A DNA stretch of 64,000 bases, taken from contig NC_007626.1 in NCBI RefSeq assembly GCF_000009985.1, positions 1,277,501 to 1,341,500 on the forward strand, read 5' to 3'. How positions within the stretch are numbered: the stretch's first letter is position 1; every line of letters starts with the position of its first letter. The position numbers were made by a program, and so were the translations under genes. This DNA comes from Paramagnetospirillum magneticum AMB-1. GTDB lineage: Bacteria; Pseudomonadota; Alphaproteobacteria; Rhodospirillales; Magnetospirillaceae. A model generated the notes under the pieces. It was not told the DNA's origin and searched no databases. It saw only the letters and a program-made list of their open reading frames with translations. Positions 50,860 to 59,018 of the stretch are shown in pieces.

Positions 50860-51282
50860 TCAGTACCGCCCGAACACCTTGGTTCCTTCGGGGCCGAAGC
50901 TGTGGACCACGTTGTCCTCCTTCGGTCCCCCCATTCCGGGCGAGCCCATGGGCATGCCGGGCGAGGCGATGCCTCGCGTCCGGGGCTTTTCCGTCAGCAG
51001 GCGGTCCACCGCCTCGGCGGGGACATGACCCTCCAGCAGATAGCCGTCCACCTTGGCGGTGTGGCAGGACTGCAGGGGGGCGGGAATGCCGTAGGCCCGC
51101 TTGATCTGGTCGATGTCGTCCACGTCCACGGACTTCACCTTGTAGCCGGATTGGCGCATATGCTCGGCCCAGCCTTCGCAACAGCCGCAGGTGGGGGACT
51201 TCCACATGGTCACCTCGCGCTCGGCGGCCAAGGCCGGCAGGGTGGCGAACAGGGCGAACAGGAAAACGGCGACGGTCTTCAT
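50860..51282 (-). CDS. DUF411 metal-binding periplasmic protein
   Basis: A 140-residue secreted protein with a signal peptide (residues 1-19, cleavage after ALAA). The DUF411 core opens with MWKSPTCGCCEGWAEHMRQSG, whose CGCC is the presumed metal site. It continues with an IPAPLQSCHTAKVDGYLLEGHVP segment (Cys and His) and a Met/Gly-rich tail (SPGMPMGSPGMGG) that fits copper. DUF411 proteins commonly accompany copper or silver efflux systems. It is the last gene of the RND operon, 13 bases after the cytochrome c gene. Its stop directly abuts that of paaK on the other strand. Confidence 0.88.
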   Translation of the reverse strand: MKTVAVFLFALFATLPALAAEREVTMWKSPTCGCCEGWAEHMRQSGYKVKSVDVDDIDQIKRAYGIPAPLQSCHTAKVDGYLLEGHVPAEAVDRLLTEKPRTRGIASPGMPMGSPGMGGPKEDNVVHSFGPEGTKVFGRY

Positions 51283-51295
51283 GGCTGGTTCTCCC

Positions 51296-52003
51296 TCAAT
51301 GTCCGTGTCCGGCATGGGGATCGGCCGCCGCCGTCGCCGGCGCTCCCCCCAGGCCGTTGGCCGCCTGCACGGCGCGGATATAGGCCAGCACCTCCTTGTC
51401 CTGGCCGGGCTTCAGTCCCTGGGGCTTGGGCATGTCGCCGAACTTCCACATATGGGCCTTGGCGCCGTCGTTCATGGCCGCCAGGATCACGTCGTCGCCA
51501 TGGGCCGAGCCCAGGGCGTAGAAGGGATGCAGCAGGGGCGGGCCATTGTCGGTGCCGCGCAAGGCTCCTCCATGGCAGGTGGCGCACACCGCCTCGAAGG
51601 TCTTGCGGCCCGCCTCGGCCGGGCCACTGACGGTGGGAGCCACCATCTCGGCCTGCTGGAAGCGCACCGAGACCGGCTTGCCGTCCACCACCAGGCCCAG
51701 CACGGCGGCCAGCTTGTCCTTGGCTTTGACCGGCACCGGGGCGGTCAGACCGTCGTCCTTGGCGGCCAGGTCGGCCTCCAGCTTCTGGCCGTTCAGCAGC
51801 AGGGTGGCCTTGCCCGAGGCCTTCACCGGCTTGTCGTCGTGATCGCGCAGCCAGACGCGGATGGCGCCGTCGCGCACGGCGAATTCGGCGCGGTAGTCGC
51901 CGCTCTCGGCGATCTGGCCGCCGAAAAAGGCGACCATGGTGCCGTGGGCCAGGGCCGAGGGCACCACCAGCAGCAGGGCCAGGGTGAGAAGGCGTGTCTT
52001 CAT
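51296..52003 (-). CDS. Secreted c-type cytochrome with an N-terminal extra domain
   Basis: A 235-residue periplasmic protein with a signal peptide (residues 1-20, ending in ALAHG). The N-terminal half (about 20-125) is a beta-rich domain. A class I cytochrome c domain then carries the single heme site AVCATCHGG (about 143-151) and the Met ligand region GDMPKPQGL. The C-terminus is His-rich (DPHAGHGH), as in metal-handling proteins. The ATG at 52003 follows AAGGAG. It lies between an RND pump and a DUF411 gene in a metal-efflux operon and might oxidise Cu(I) or receive electrons from it; that role is inferred. Confidence 0.85.
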   Translation of the reverse strand: MKTRLLTLALLLVVPSALAHGTMVAFFGGQIAESGDYRAEFAVRDGAIRVWLRDHDDKPVKASGKATLLLNGQKLEADLAAKDDGLTAPVPVKAKDKLAAVLGLVVDGKPVSVRFQQAEMVAPTVSGPAEAGRKTFEAVCATCHGGALRGTDNGPPLLHPFYALGSAHGDDVILAAMNDGAKAHMWKFGDMPKPQGLKPGQDKEVLAYIRAVQAANGLGGAPATAAADPHAGHGH

Positions 52004-52026
52004 GGTCGAAATCTCCTTGGGCGCGG

Positions 52027-55000
52027 TCACGGCCGCGCTTCGGTTGCGAGGTTGGTCAAGGCCTTGCGGCCGATCAGCAGGACCACCGCCGGGGTGACCA
52101 GGGTGTCCAGAAGGGTCGATGACATCAGGCCGCCGAAGATCACCACCGCCACCGGGTGAAGGATCTCCTTGCCCGGCTCGCCCCCGGCCAGGACCAGGGG
52201 CAGCAGGGCCAGGGCGGCCACCAGGGCGGTCATCAGCACCGGCGTCAGGCGCTCCAGCGAGCCGCGAAGGATCATGGCGGGGCCGAAATCCTCGCCTTCG
52301 TGGCGCATCAGGTGGAGGTAGTGGGTGATCTTCATGATGCCGTTCCGGGACGCGATGCCGGCCAGGGTGACGAAGCCCACCATGCCCGCCACCGACAGCG
52401 GCAGGCCCGACAGCCACAGCGCGCCGACGCTGCCCACCAGGGCCATGGGGATATTGGCCATGATCACCAGGGCCAGCAGGCCCGAGCGGAAATGGGCGTG
52501 CAGCAGGGCGAAGATGGCCCCCAGCGACACCAGGGCCAGCAGGCCGATCAGGCGGGTGGCCTCCTGGCGGCTCTGGAATTGGCCTTCATAGGCGATGGCG
52601 TAGCCGGGGGGCAGGGTCATGCCGCCCAGTTCCGCCTGCAATTCCTCCATGATGGCGCCCAGGTCGCGGCCCTGGGAATTGGCGAAGACCACCACCCGGC
52701 GGCGCAGATTGTCGCGGTTGATCAGGTTGGGGCCTTGGGTCTCCACCACCTCGGCCACCAGGGACAGCGGCACCTTGCCCGCCGGGGTGTCCACCAGGAT
52801 CTGGCGGAAGTCCGAGGTCTGGGCCCGCCAGTCCTCGGCCAGGCGCAGCACCAGATTGGTCGTGCGCTCGCCGTCTCTGACCTGGGACACCACCTTGCCC
52901 TGCAGGGCGGCTTCCAGGGTCTCGGTCAACTGGCCGAGGCCCAGGCCGTATTTGCGCGCCTCGGCCCGGTCCAGCCGGATCTGTACCTGGGGGATGAGGA
53001 CCAGCTTCTCCACCTGGAGATCGGCGATGCCCCTGACGCCCTGCATGCGGGTCCGGGCCTCGGCGGCCAGACTGCGCAGCGTGTCGAGATCGTCGCCGAA
53101 GATCTTGACGGCGATCTCGGCCCGCACTCCCGACAGCAGGTGGTCGAGGCGGTGCGAGATGGGCTGGCCGATATTGATGTTGATGCCGGGTATCTGGGCG
53201 AGGCGCGCGCGCAGGTCGCCCAGGATGGCGTCACGCGGGCGTTGGCTGGGATGCAGGTCCACGTCGATCTCGGAGTAGTGGACGCCCTCGGCGTGCTCGT
53301 CCAGCTCGGCGCGGCCCGTCCGCCGCCCGGTGGAGGCGGCCTCGGGCACCTGCCGGATCAGCGTCTCGGCGATGGTGCCGATGCGGTTGGATTCCGACAG
53401 CGAGGTGCCGGGTGGCAGCACCACGGTCACCGTGACGGTGCCCTCGTTGAAGCTGGGCAGGAAGGTGCGGCCCAGGAAGGGCACCGAGGCCGCCGCCAGG
53501 ATCATCAGGGCCAGGGCGGGAAGGATCACCGCCTTCGGATTGGCGAAGGATCGCTCCAGCAGGATGCGGTCCCAGGCCTTGAGGCGGCGCACCAGGGCGG
53601 AATCGCCGTGGCCCATGACCCTGGCCCGGGGCAGCAGCAGCAGCGACAAGGCGGGCGTCACGGTCAGCGACACCGCCAGCGAGGCCAGGATGGAGACCAC
53701 ATAGGCGATGCCGAGGGGCGCGAACAGCCGGCCCTCGATGCCCGACAGGGCGAAGAGGGGCAGGAAGGCCAGCACCACCACCATGGTGGCGTAGACGATG
53801 GAGTTGCGCACCTCGGACGAGGCGCTTCGCACCACCTCAAGCACCGGGCGCGGCTGGGCCGTGGCGGCATTCTCGCGCAGGCGCCGCAGGATGTTCTCCA
53901 CATCCACCACCGCGTCGTCCACCAACTCGCCGATGGCCACCGCCAGACCGCCCAGGGTCATGGTGTTGATGGACAGATTCATGGCGTGGAACACCAGGGC
54001 GGCCACCACCATGGACAGCGGAATGGCGGTCAGGCTGATGACGGTGGTGCGCATGTTCATCAGGAAGGCGAACAGCACGATGGCCACCAGCACGGCGCCG
54101 TCCCTCAGCGCCTCGGCCACGTTGGCCACGGCGCGGGAGATGAAGTCGGCCTGACGGAACAGCACCCGGTCGGCCTCGATGTCGGCGGGCAGCGTCCGCC
54201 CGATCTCGGCCAGGGCGGCTTCCACCTTGCGGGTCAGCGTCACCGTGTCGGCGCCGGGCTGCTTGGACACCGCCAGGATCACCGCCGGCTGGCCGTCGAT
54301 GGCGGCGTCGCCGCGCCGGATTCCTGCGCCGTTTCTGACCTCGGCCACCTGATCCACGGTGACCGGGGCGTTGTTGCGCCACGCCACCACGGTGTTGCGC
54401 AGATCGTTCAGATCGGTGGTCTGGCCCATGTTGCGGATCAGGAACTCGGCCGAGCGCTGTTCCAGAAATCCGCCGGTGGTGTTGCGGGCGAAGCCGGCCA
54501 GGGCTTTTTCCACATCGGCATAGCCCAGGCCCAGGGCCGACATGCGCGACGGCGAGACCAGCACCTGGATCTGGCGCACCTCGCCGCCCATGGGGATCAC
54601 CTGGGCGATGCCGGGAATGGAGAGCAATCGGGGGCGTAAGCTCCAATCGGCCAGGGAGCGCAGCTCCATGGGCGAGGTGGCGCCGGCCTTGGAGCGCACG
54701 CCGACCAGCATGATCTCGCCCATGATGGAGCTGACCGGACCCATGACGGGATTGATCCCCGCCGGCAGCAGGTCGCGGGCCGAGGATAGACGCTCGGCCA
54801 CCAATTGCCGGTTGCGGTAGATGTCGGTGCCCCAGTCGAACTCCACGAAGACGATGGACAGGCCCACGCCGGAATTGGACCGGACCCGCACCACGCCGGG
54901 GGCGCCGTTCATGGCGGTCTCGATGTGGCAGGTGACCAGGCTTTCCGATTCCTCGGGGGCCAGCCCCAGCGCCTCGGTCATGATGGTGACGGTGGGGCGG

Positions 55001-55128
55001 TTGAGATCTGGAAAGATGTCGATGGGCAGCCGAGCCAGCACCAGCGAGCCATAGACGGTCAGCGCCAGGGCGGCGGCCAGGACGAACAGCCGGTGACGCA
55101 GGCTGAGAGCGATGATGGAATCGAACAT
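52027..55128 (-). CDS. Heavy-metal efflux RND pump (CusA/CzcA family)
   Basis: A 1033-residue HME-RND proton antiporter of the inner membrane. It has twelve helices and two large periplasmic loops in the usual RND order. The proton-relay motif in TM4 reads AIGELVDDAVVDVENILRRL with the charged residues (Glu, Asp, Asp, Glu) characteristic of HME pumps. The opening sequence LRHRLFVLAAALALTVYGSLVL, followed by LPIDIFPDLNRPTVTI, is also typical. The exact metal is not settled by this motif, but the Cys/His-rich neighbours and DUF411 favour copper or silver. It follows the adaptor gene by five bases. No outer-membrane factor (CusC) is in the window. Confidence 0.93.
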   Translation of the reverse strand: MFDSIIALSLRHRLFVLAAALALTVYGSLVLARLPIDIFPDLNRPTVTIMTEALGLAPEESESLVTCHIETAMNGAPGVVRVRSNSGVGLSIVFVEFDWGTDIYRNRQLVAERLSSARDLLPAGINPVMGPVSSIMGEIMLVGVRSKAGATSPMELRSLADWSLRPRLLSIPGIAQVIPMGGEVRQIQVLVSPSRMSALGLGYADVEKALAGFARNTTGGFLEQRSAEFLIRNMGQTTDLNDLRNTVVAWRNNAPVTVDQVAEVRNGAGIRRGDAAIDGQPAVILAVSKQPGADTVTLTRKVEAALAEIGRTLPADIEADRVLFRQADFISRAVANVAEALRDGAVLVAIVLFAFLMNMRTTVISLTAIPLSMVVAALVFHAMNLSINTMTLGGLAVAIGELVDDAVVDVENILRRLRENAATAQPRPVLEVVRSASSEVRNSIVYATMVVVLAFLPLFALSGIEGRLFAPLGIAYVVSILASLAVSLTVTPALSLLLLPRARVMGHGDSALVRRLKAWDRILLERSFANPKAVILPALALMILAAASVPFLGRTFLPSFNEGTVTVTVVLPPGTSLSESNRIGTIAETLIRQVPEAASTGRRTGRAELDEHAEGVHYSEIDVDLHPSQRPRDAILGDLRARLAQIPGININIGQPISHRLDHLLSGVRAEIAVKIFGDDLDTLRSLAAEARTRMQGVRGIADLQVEKLVLIPQVQIRLDRAEARKYGLGLGQLTETLEAALQGKVVSQVRDGERTTNLVLRLAEDWRAQTSDFRQILVDTPAGKVPLSLVAEVVETQGPNLINRDNLRRRVVVFANSQGRDLGAIMEELQAELGGMTLPPGYAIAYEGQFQSRQEATRLIGLLALVSLGAIFALLHAHFRSGLLALVIMANIPMALVGSVGALWLSGLPLSVAGMVGFVTLAGIASRNGIMKITHYLHLMRHEGEDFGPAMILRGSLERLTPVLMTALVAALALLPLVLAGGEPGKEILHPVAVVIFGGLMSSTLLDTLVTPAVVLLIGRKALTNLATEARP

Positions 55129-55133
55129 GATCG

Positions 55134-56690
55134 CTACCTCAGCGCTTTCAGTTGCTCGACGCCCTGGATCACCACCTTTTCGCCCGTCTTGACGCCCTCG
55201 ATCTCGGCCAGGGGGCCGACCATCCGCTCGACGCGGATGGGGCGGGCCTCGAAGGTCTCGGGCGCGGCGCGCACGAACACCACCTGACGGCCGCCGAACT
55301 CGGCGATGGCCGAGCGCGGCACCGCCATGCGCAGCCTCGTTGCTCCGGTGGCCAGGAAGACGTCCACCGGCATGCCGATGCGCAAGGTGCGGGCCTGGGC
55401 CTCGGACACGGCGAAGATGGCGTGCACGCCCTGGTCCAGGGCATCGACCCGGGGACTGACCCCCAGCAGGGACAGCGCCACCGCCTGATCGGGCAGTACT
55501 TTGGTGGCGGCGGTGGCGGCGCCGATGCGGCCCGCCAGCGCCAGATCGTGAATCACCGCCTCGACCCGCACCCGGGTCGGGTCGACGATCTCGATCATGG
55601 CCTTGTCCACCGGCACCACCTCGCCGGGGACCACATGCACGTCGGTGACCACGCCGTCGATGGGGGCGCGCACCAGTTCGCGGCCCAGGGCGGTGCCCAG
55701 AAGCTGGGAGCGCTCGCGCCGCAGCTGGTCCAGGCGGGTGCGGGTGTCCTCCACCAGCTTGGTGGCCACCAGTCCCTTCAGCGCTTCCTGGCGAGAGGAT
55801 TCCCGCTCGGTGATGGCGATCTCGCTTTCCACCCGGTACAGGCTGGCCCGCTTGTCCGAGCGCTCCAGGGTCGACAGCGTCGGTTCCAGCACTCCGATCA
55901 CCTGGCCGCGCTTGACGCCTTGGCCGGGGACGGGCAGGGGGAATTCAGGGTCCGAGACGATGCGGGCCGGCTGCGACGGCTGCACCCGGGCGAAACCGGC
56001 GGGATCGGGCACCACGCGGCCCACCACCCGGACGGTCTCGGCGGATTCGGCGGAATCCACCTTCTGGGTGCGGATGCCCAGCAGGAACTGGGTGGGCTTG
56101 GCCATCACCAGCAGGGCGCCGGGCTGGGCGGCGGGGGTCTCCGCCGTGGCGGCGTGGTCGTGACCCTCATGCGCCCGCGCGGCGGGTACCGCCAGCACCA
56201 GCAGCAGCACGGCCGTTCCCGCCCCGCGCCGCCCCAGCAGCCAGGCGGCGACCACCAGCACGGCGCCGATGGCGGCACCGCCGGTCCAGTGGCGCCAATG
56301 CTCCACTGGGGCGGGCGGGGTGGCGGGCGGCGGCAAGGGCGCCACGCCCCGGGCCAGCAGCAGGTCGTCGCGCCCCTGGGCACTGATCACCAGGGTGAGG
56401 TCGGCTCCGGCGGTGGGGGGCGCCCAGGCCAGGGCATAGGCGCCCGGCCCCTCGGCCGGTACCGCCTTGCCGCTCCAGCCTTCGGCCTCGGCATCGATGG
56501 CGGCGCCGGCGACGGGGGCGTTGCCGTCCAGGTCGGCGAGATAAAGCAAAGTGCGGCCATCGGTGCCGGGAACCAGCACCACCTGGAAGACGTCGCCCTC
56601 GGCGCCGATGCCGGGTGTCGCCGGCTGGGCGGCCCAGACGGATGGAATGAGCGCGGCCCAAAAGGCCAGCGCCAGGAAGCGTGCAAACAT
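55134..56690 (-). CDS. RND periplasmic adaptor with an unusual N-terminal module
   Basis: A 518-residue adaptor of the CusB/CzcB type. The C-terminal two thirds (about 195-518) is a standard membrane-fusion protein: QPSQPARIVSDPEF barrel-sandwich, an alpha-helical hairpin (RESSRQEALKGLVATKL and onward) and a beta-barrel plus membrane-proximal domain. Unusually, it begins with a signal peptide and an extra beta-rich domain of about 110 residues, then a membrane helix (about 135-150) and a second short hydrophobic segment before the His-rich HEGHDHAA. This suggests fusion of a FixH/YtkA-like periplasmic domain to an adaptor. It is immediately upstream of the pump gene. Confidence 0.87.
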   Translation of the reverse strand: MFARFLALAFWAALIPSVWAAQPATPGIGAEGDVFQVVLVPGTDGRTLLYLADLDGNAPVAGAAIDAEAEGWSGKAVPAEGPGAYALAWAPPTAGADLTLVISAQGRDDLLLARGVAPLPPPATPPAPVEHWRHWTGGAAIGAVLVVAAWLLGRRGAGTAVLLLVLAVPAARAHEGHDHAATAETPAAQPGALLVMAKPTQFLLGIRTQKVDSAESAETVRVVGRVVPDPAGFARVQPSQPARIVSDPEFPLPVPGQGVKRGQVIGVLEPTLSTLERSDKRASLYRVESEIAITERESSRQEALKGLVATKLVEDTRTRLDQLRRERSQLLGTALGRELVRAPIDGVVTDVHVVPGEVVPVDKAMIEIVDPTRVRVEAVIHDLALAGRIGAATAATKVLPDQAVALSLLGVSPRVDALDQGVHAIFAVSEAQARTLRIGMPVDVFLATGATRLRMAVPRSAIAEFGGRQVVFVRAAPETFEARPIRVERMVGPLAEIEGVKTGEKVVIQGVEQLKALR

Positions 56691-56741
56691 GGGAAGTGAT
56701 CCCCGAAACAGTGAATCCGGACGGACTTCAGGCGTGCGGAA

Positions 56742-57116
56742 TCAGAGTCTGGGAGGTTCGGCGGGCGGTCCGCTCTGCGCCTGGGTCACCAGGCGGGTGG
56801 GGGCCGGAGCCAGGGGCGGGGCCACGGTGAAGGTCACGGGGGCTTCCCCGGCCATTCCGGGCAAGGCGGCCGCAGCGGAAGCGCAGCCCGAGAACAGGCA
56901 GCAGCCTTTGTCGGCCTTCTTGTGGTGCTCTGGAACCGGAGCGTCGTCGTGACCCTGCTGGTGGCAGGGCACGGCCCCATCGGCGTGCATGGCATGAGCG
57001 CTGCCGTGCTCCATGTCCTCGGCCGCCTGGGCTCCGCCATTCCACGCCAAAAGCCCGACCGCCAGCAGCAATGCCGGCAGGCCAAGTCTCAACAGACGGG
57101 AAAGGACGGTGCTCAT
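56742..57116 (-). CDS. Small secreted His/Cys-rich protein
   Basis: A 124-residue protein with a signal peptide (residues about 1-32, cleavage after AQAA). A His-rich region follows (HGSAHAMHADGAVPCHQQGHDD), then PEHHKKADKGCCLFSGCASAA with a CCxxxxC cluster, and a Pro-rich tail. The composition suits a periplasmic metal-binding protein. As the first gene of the metal-efflux operon it may sequester Cu(I) and hand it to the adaptor. The ATG at 57116 is supported by the position of the signal peptide. No domain family was recognised. Confidence 0.75.
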   Translation of the reverse strand: MSTVLSRLLRLGLPALLLAVGLLAWNGGAQAAEDMEHGSAHAMHADGAVPCHQQGHDDAPVPEHHKKADKGCCLFSGCASAAAALPGMAGEAPVTFTVAPPLAPAPTRLVTQAQSGPPAEPPRL

Positions 57117-57122
57117 GGCTTC

Positions 57123-57152
57123 ACTATGGGGGAATTCTTGATGAAAGGGCAA
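57123..57152 (-). promoter_or_regulatory. Possible promoter of the metal-efflux operon
   Basis: On the minus strand TTGCCC (57147-57152), an 18-base spacer and CATAGT (57123-57128) lie just before the start at 57116. The spacing is right for sigma-70 but the -10 is only a partial match, and the leader would be very short. Confidence 0.25.
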
Positions 57153-57259
57153 GGGGCTTGCGGCGGGCCTCGCTATCCTTCGGTATAGGACCTTGGATAT
57201 TTGGGTGCGACAGATCCATGTTAAGGTGGAGTCCTTCGAACTGGTCCGGAAAAGGCGTC

Positions 57260-57604
57260 ATGCCCGATAAGCAAGGACACGAACGGCGGCGCTATCCCCG
57301 TTTCCACGGATTGCAGCTGATGGCCAACATCGGTGGCAAGCTGGTGCAGGTGGCCGAGATTTCCGCCGGCGGCATGACGTTGGAGGCGGGTTTCAAGACC
57401 ACCGCCGGCGCCCTTCGCTTCACCTTGTACCCCAGTGACAACGGCAAGCTGGACATCAATCACGGCATCGGCGGCCAGTGCCGCGTGGTCCGCGAGGACG
57501 CGACATTCGTGGCCCTGCGTTTTGATCCGGCCACCTACCGGCTGGTAAAGTTCATCGCCGAATGCTCCGAGGTGGGGCCTGAAAAGGATTCCTATCTCGG
57601 TTAA
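57260..57604 (+). CDS. PilZ domain protein
   Basis: A 114-residue single-domain PilZ protein, a cyclic di-GMP effector. The first motif is the basic HERRRYPRFHG (RRxxR type, residues 7-17). The second is EISAGGMTLE, where the usual Asp/Asn-x-Ser-x-x-Gly begins with Glu; that change may weaken ligand binding but is seen in some PilZ proteins. The ATG at 57260 is preferred since AAGG lies just upstream. The frame continues from 57071 through non-coding sequence and is rejected. It lies 76 bases before a PAS histidine kinase on the same strand. Confidence 0.88.
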   Translation: MPDKQGHERRRYPRFHGLQLMANIGGKLVQVAEISAGGMTLEAGFKTTAGALRFTLYPSDNGKLDINHGIGGQCRVVREDATFVALRFDPATYRLVKFIAECSEVGPEKDSYLG

Positions 57605-57680
57605 GAAGCATCTCAGCCGCAGCTTTGGATCGCCGTGTGAAGGCGGTATCGTGTGTCGACGCAACTCTTAGAGACCGGGC

Positions 57681-58841
57681 ATGGATGTCTGTAACAAGGT
57701 GGAGGCCGGTGGTGGCGAGCGCCGCGGACGTGACCGCCGGCAGTCGGATATCGAGGCGGTGTTGCGGCGGACCGAGGCCAAGTTTTCCACGGTTTTCCGC
57801 GCCTGTCCCGACCTGATCGCCATCACGGCTCGGTCCTCGGGGCGTTTCATCGAGGTGAACGACGCCTTCGAACGCATCATGGGCTGGAGCAAGTCCGAGG
57901 TGATCGGACGCACTTCGGCCGATCTGGAGACCTGGGAAAGTCGGGACGAACGCGACCGCATGCTGGCCGCGCTGGGAGAGTCCTCCCGGCTCGAGAATTT
58001 CGAGGTGCGCTTTCGCCGCAAGTCGGGCGAAGTGTTCACCGCGCTGATCTCCCTCGAAGCCACCGATCTGAGCGGCGAGCCCAGCCTGATCTTCGTCGCC
58101 CGCGACATCAGCGAGCGCAAGGCCGAGGAGATGGTGCTGCGCCGCACGGCAGAGGAACTGGAGCGTTCCAACATGGAACTGGAGCGCTTCGCCTATGTTG
58201 CGGCCCACGACCTGCTGGAACCCTGCCGCACCATCTGTTCCTTCGCCCAGATGCTGGATCGAAAATATGCCGACATCCTCGACGACGAAGGCCGCGAGTA
58301 TCTGGACTTCCTGGTGGGCGGAGCGCTTCGCATGCGCGAACTGATCCAGGGGGTGCTGGGCTACTCCCGTGCCGGCGTGGCGGCGGCGCAGATGGTCGAG
58401 GTGGATCTGGGCCGGGCGGCGGCCGAGGTGGTTTCCGACCTGGGCAGCGCCCTCCAGGCCCGGGGCGGCGGCGTCGAGGTCGGGCCCTTGCCCGTCGTGC
58501 GGGGCGACCCCGCCCAGCTGCGCCAGTTGCTGGGCAACCTGATCGGCAACGGAGTCAAGTTCCACGCCGAGGGTACCTCGCCCCGGGTCCGGGTGTTCTG
58601 CGGCAATCGCGACGGCGAATGGTGCGTCACCGTCGAGGACAACGGCATCGGCATCGCGCCGGAATATCAGGACGACATCTTCGGCATTTTCCGGCGGCTG
58701 CACGGCCCGGACCGCTATTCCGGCACCGGAATCGGTCTGGCGGTGGCGCGGCGCATCGTCGATGCCCATGGCGGCCGCATCTGGGTCGAATCCGAGCCGG
58801 GCTGGGGGGCCCGGTTCCGCTTTACCCTGCCGATGGTGTGA
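57681..58841 (+). CDS. PAS-domain soluble histidine kinase
   Basis: A 386-residue cytosolic kinase without membrane helices. One PAS domain lies at about residues 35-150 (FRACPDLIAITARSSGRFIEVNDAFERIMG in two parts, ending with FVARDISERKAEE). The dimerisation domain has the H-box FAYVAAHDLLEPCRTI; the segment after the His (LLEP) differs slightly from the usual DLxxP but the His is intact. The ATPase domain shows NLIGNGVKF, DNGIGIAPEY, DIFGIFRRLHG and GTGIGLAVARR. No response regulator is adjacent. The kinase core is closely related to that of the gene at 21126. A repeat element follows the stop codon. Confidence 0.92.
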   Translation: MDVCNKVEAGGGERRGRDRRQSDIEAVLRRTEAKFSTVFRACPDLIAITARSSGRFIEVNDAFERIMGWSKSEVIGRTSADLETWESRDERDRMLAALGESSRLENFEVRFRRKSGEVFTALISLEATDLSGEPSLIFVARDISERKAEEMVLRRTAEELERSNMELERFAYVAAHDLLEPCRTICSFAQMLDRKYADILDDEGREYLDFLVGGALRMRELIQGVLGYSRAGVAAAQMVEVDLGRAAAEVVSDLGSALQARGGGVEVGPLPVVRGDPAQLRQLLGNLIGNGVKFHAEGTSPRVRVFCGNRDGEWCVTVEDNGIGIAPEYQDDIFGIFRRLHGPDRYSGTGIGLAVARRIVDAHGGRIWVESEPGWGARFRFTLPMV

Positions 58842-58896
58842 GGTGGCTTCGCGGGCTGCGAAAAGCCCAGCTTCGCGGCTGGGCGACCGCCCAGGC

Positions 58897-59000
58897 CCGT
58901 TCGGAGGCACTGCCTCCGAGCCACCAGCTTTTTAAAAAGCTGAAGGGTTCGGGAAGCGGGCTTCCCGATTGGGGGATCGGGGGCAAACGCCCCCGAAGGT
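58897..59000 (+). repeat. Dispersed intergenic multi-hairpin repeat, copy C
   Basis: The most complete copy. It has GTTCGGAGGCACTGCCTCCGA, then the 16-base palindrome AGCTTTTTAAAAAGCT (58926-58941), GAAGGGTTCGGGAAGC with its GCTTCCC partner, TTGGGGGATCGGGGGC and GCCCCCGAA. It lies between the convergent kinase gene (stop 58841) and rarD (stop 59019). The 55 bases just before it contain further GC-rich stems. Confidence 0.85.
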
Positions 59001-59018
59001 GAGCCCCTGGTGGGCGCC

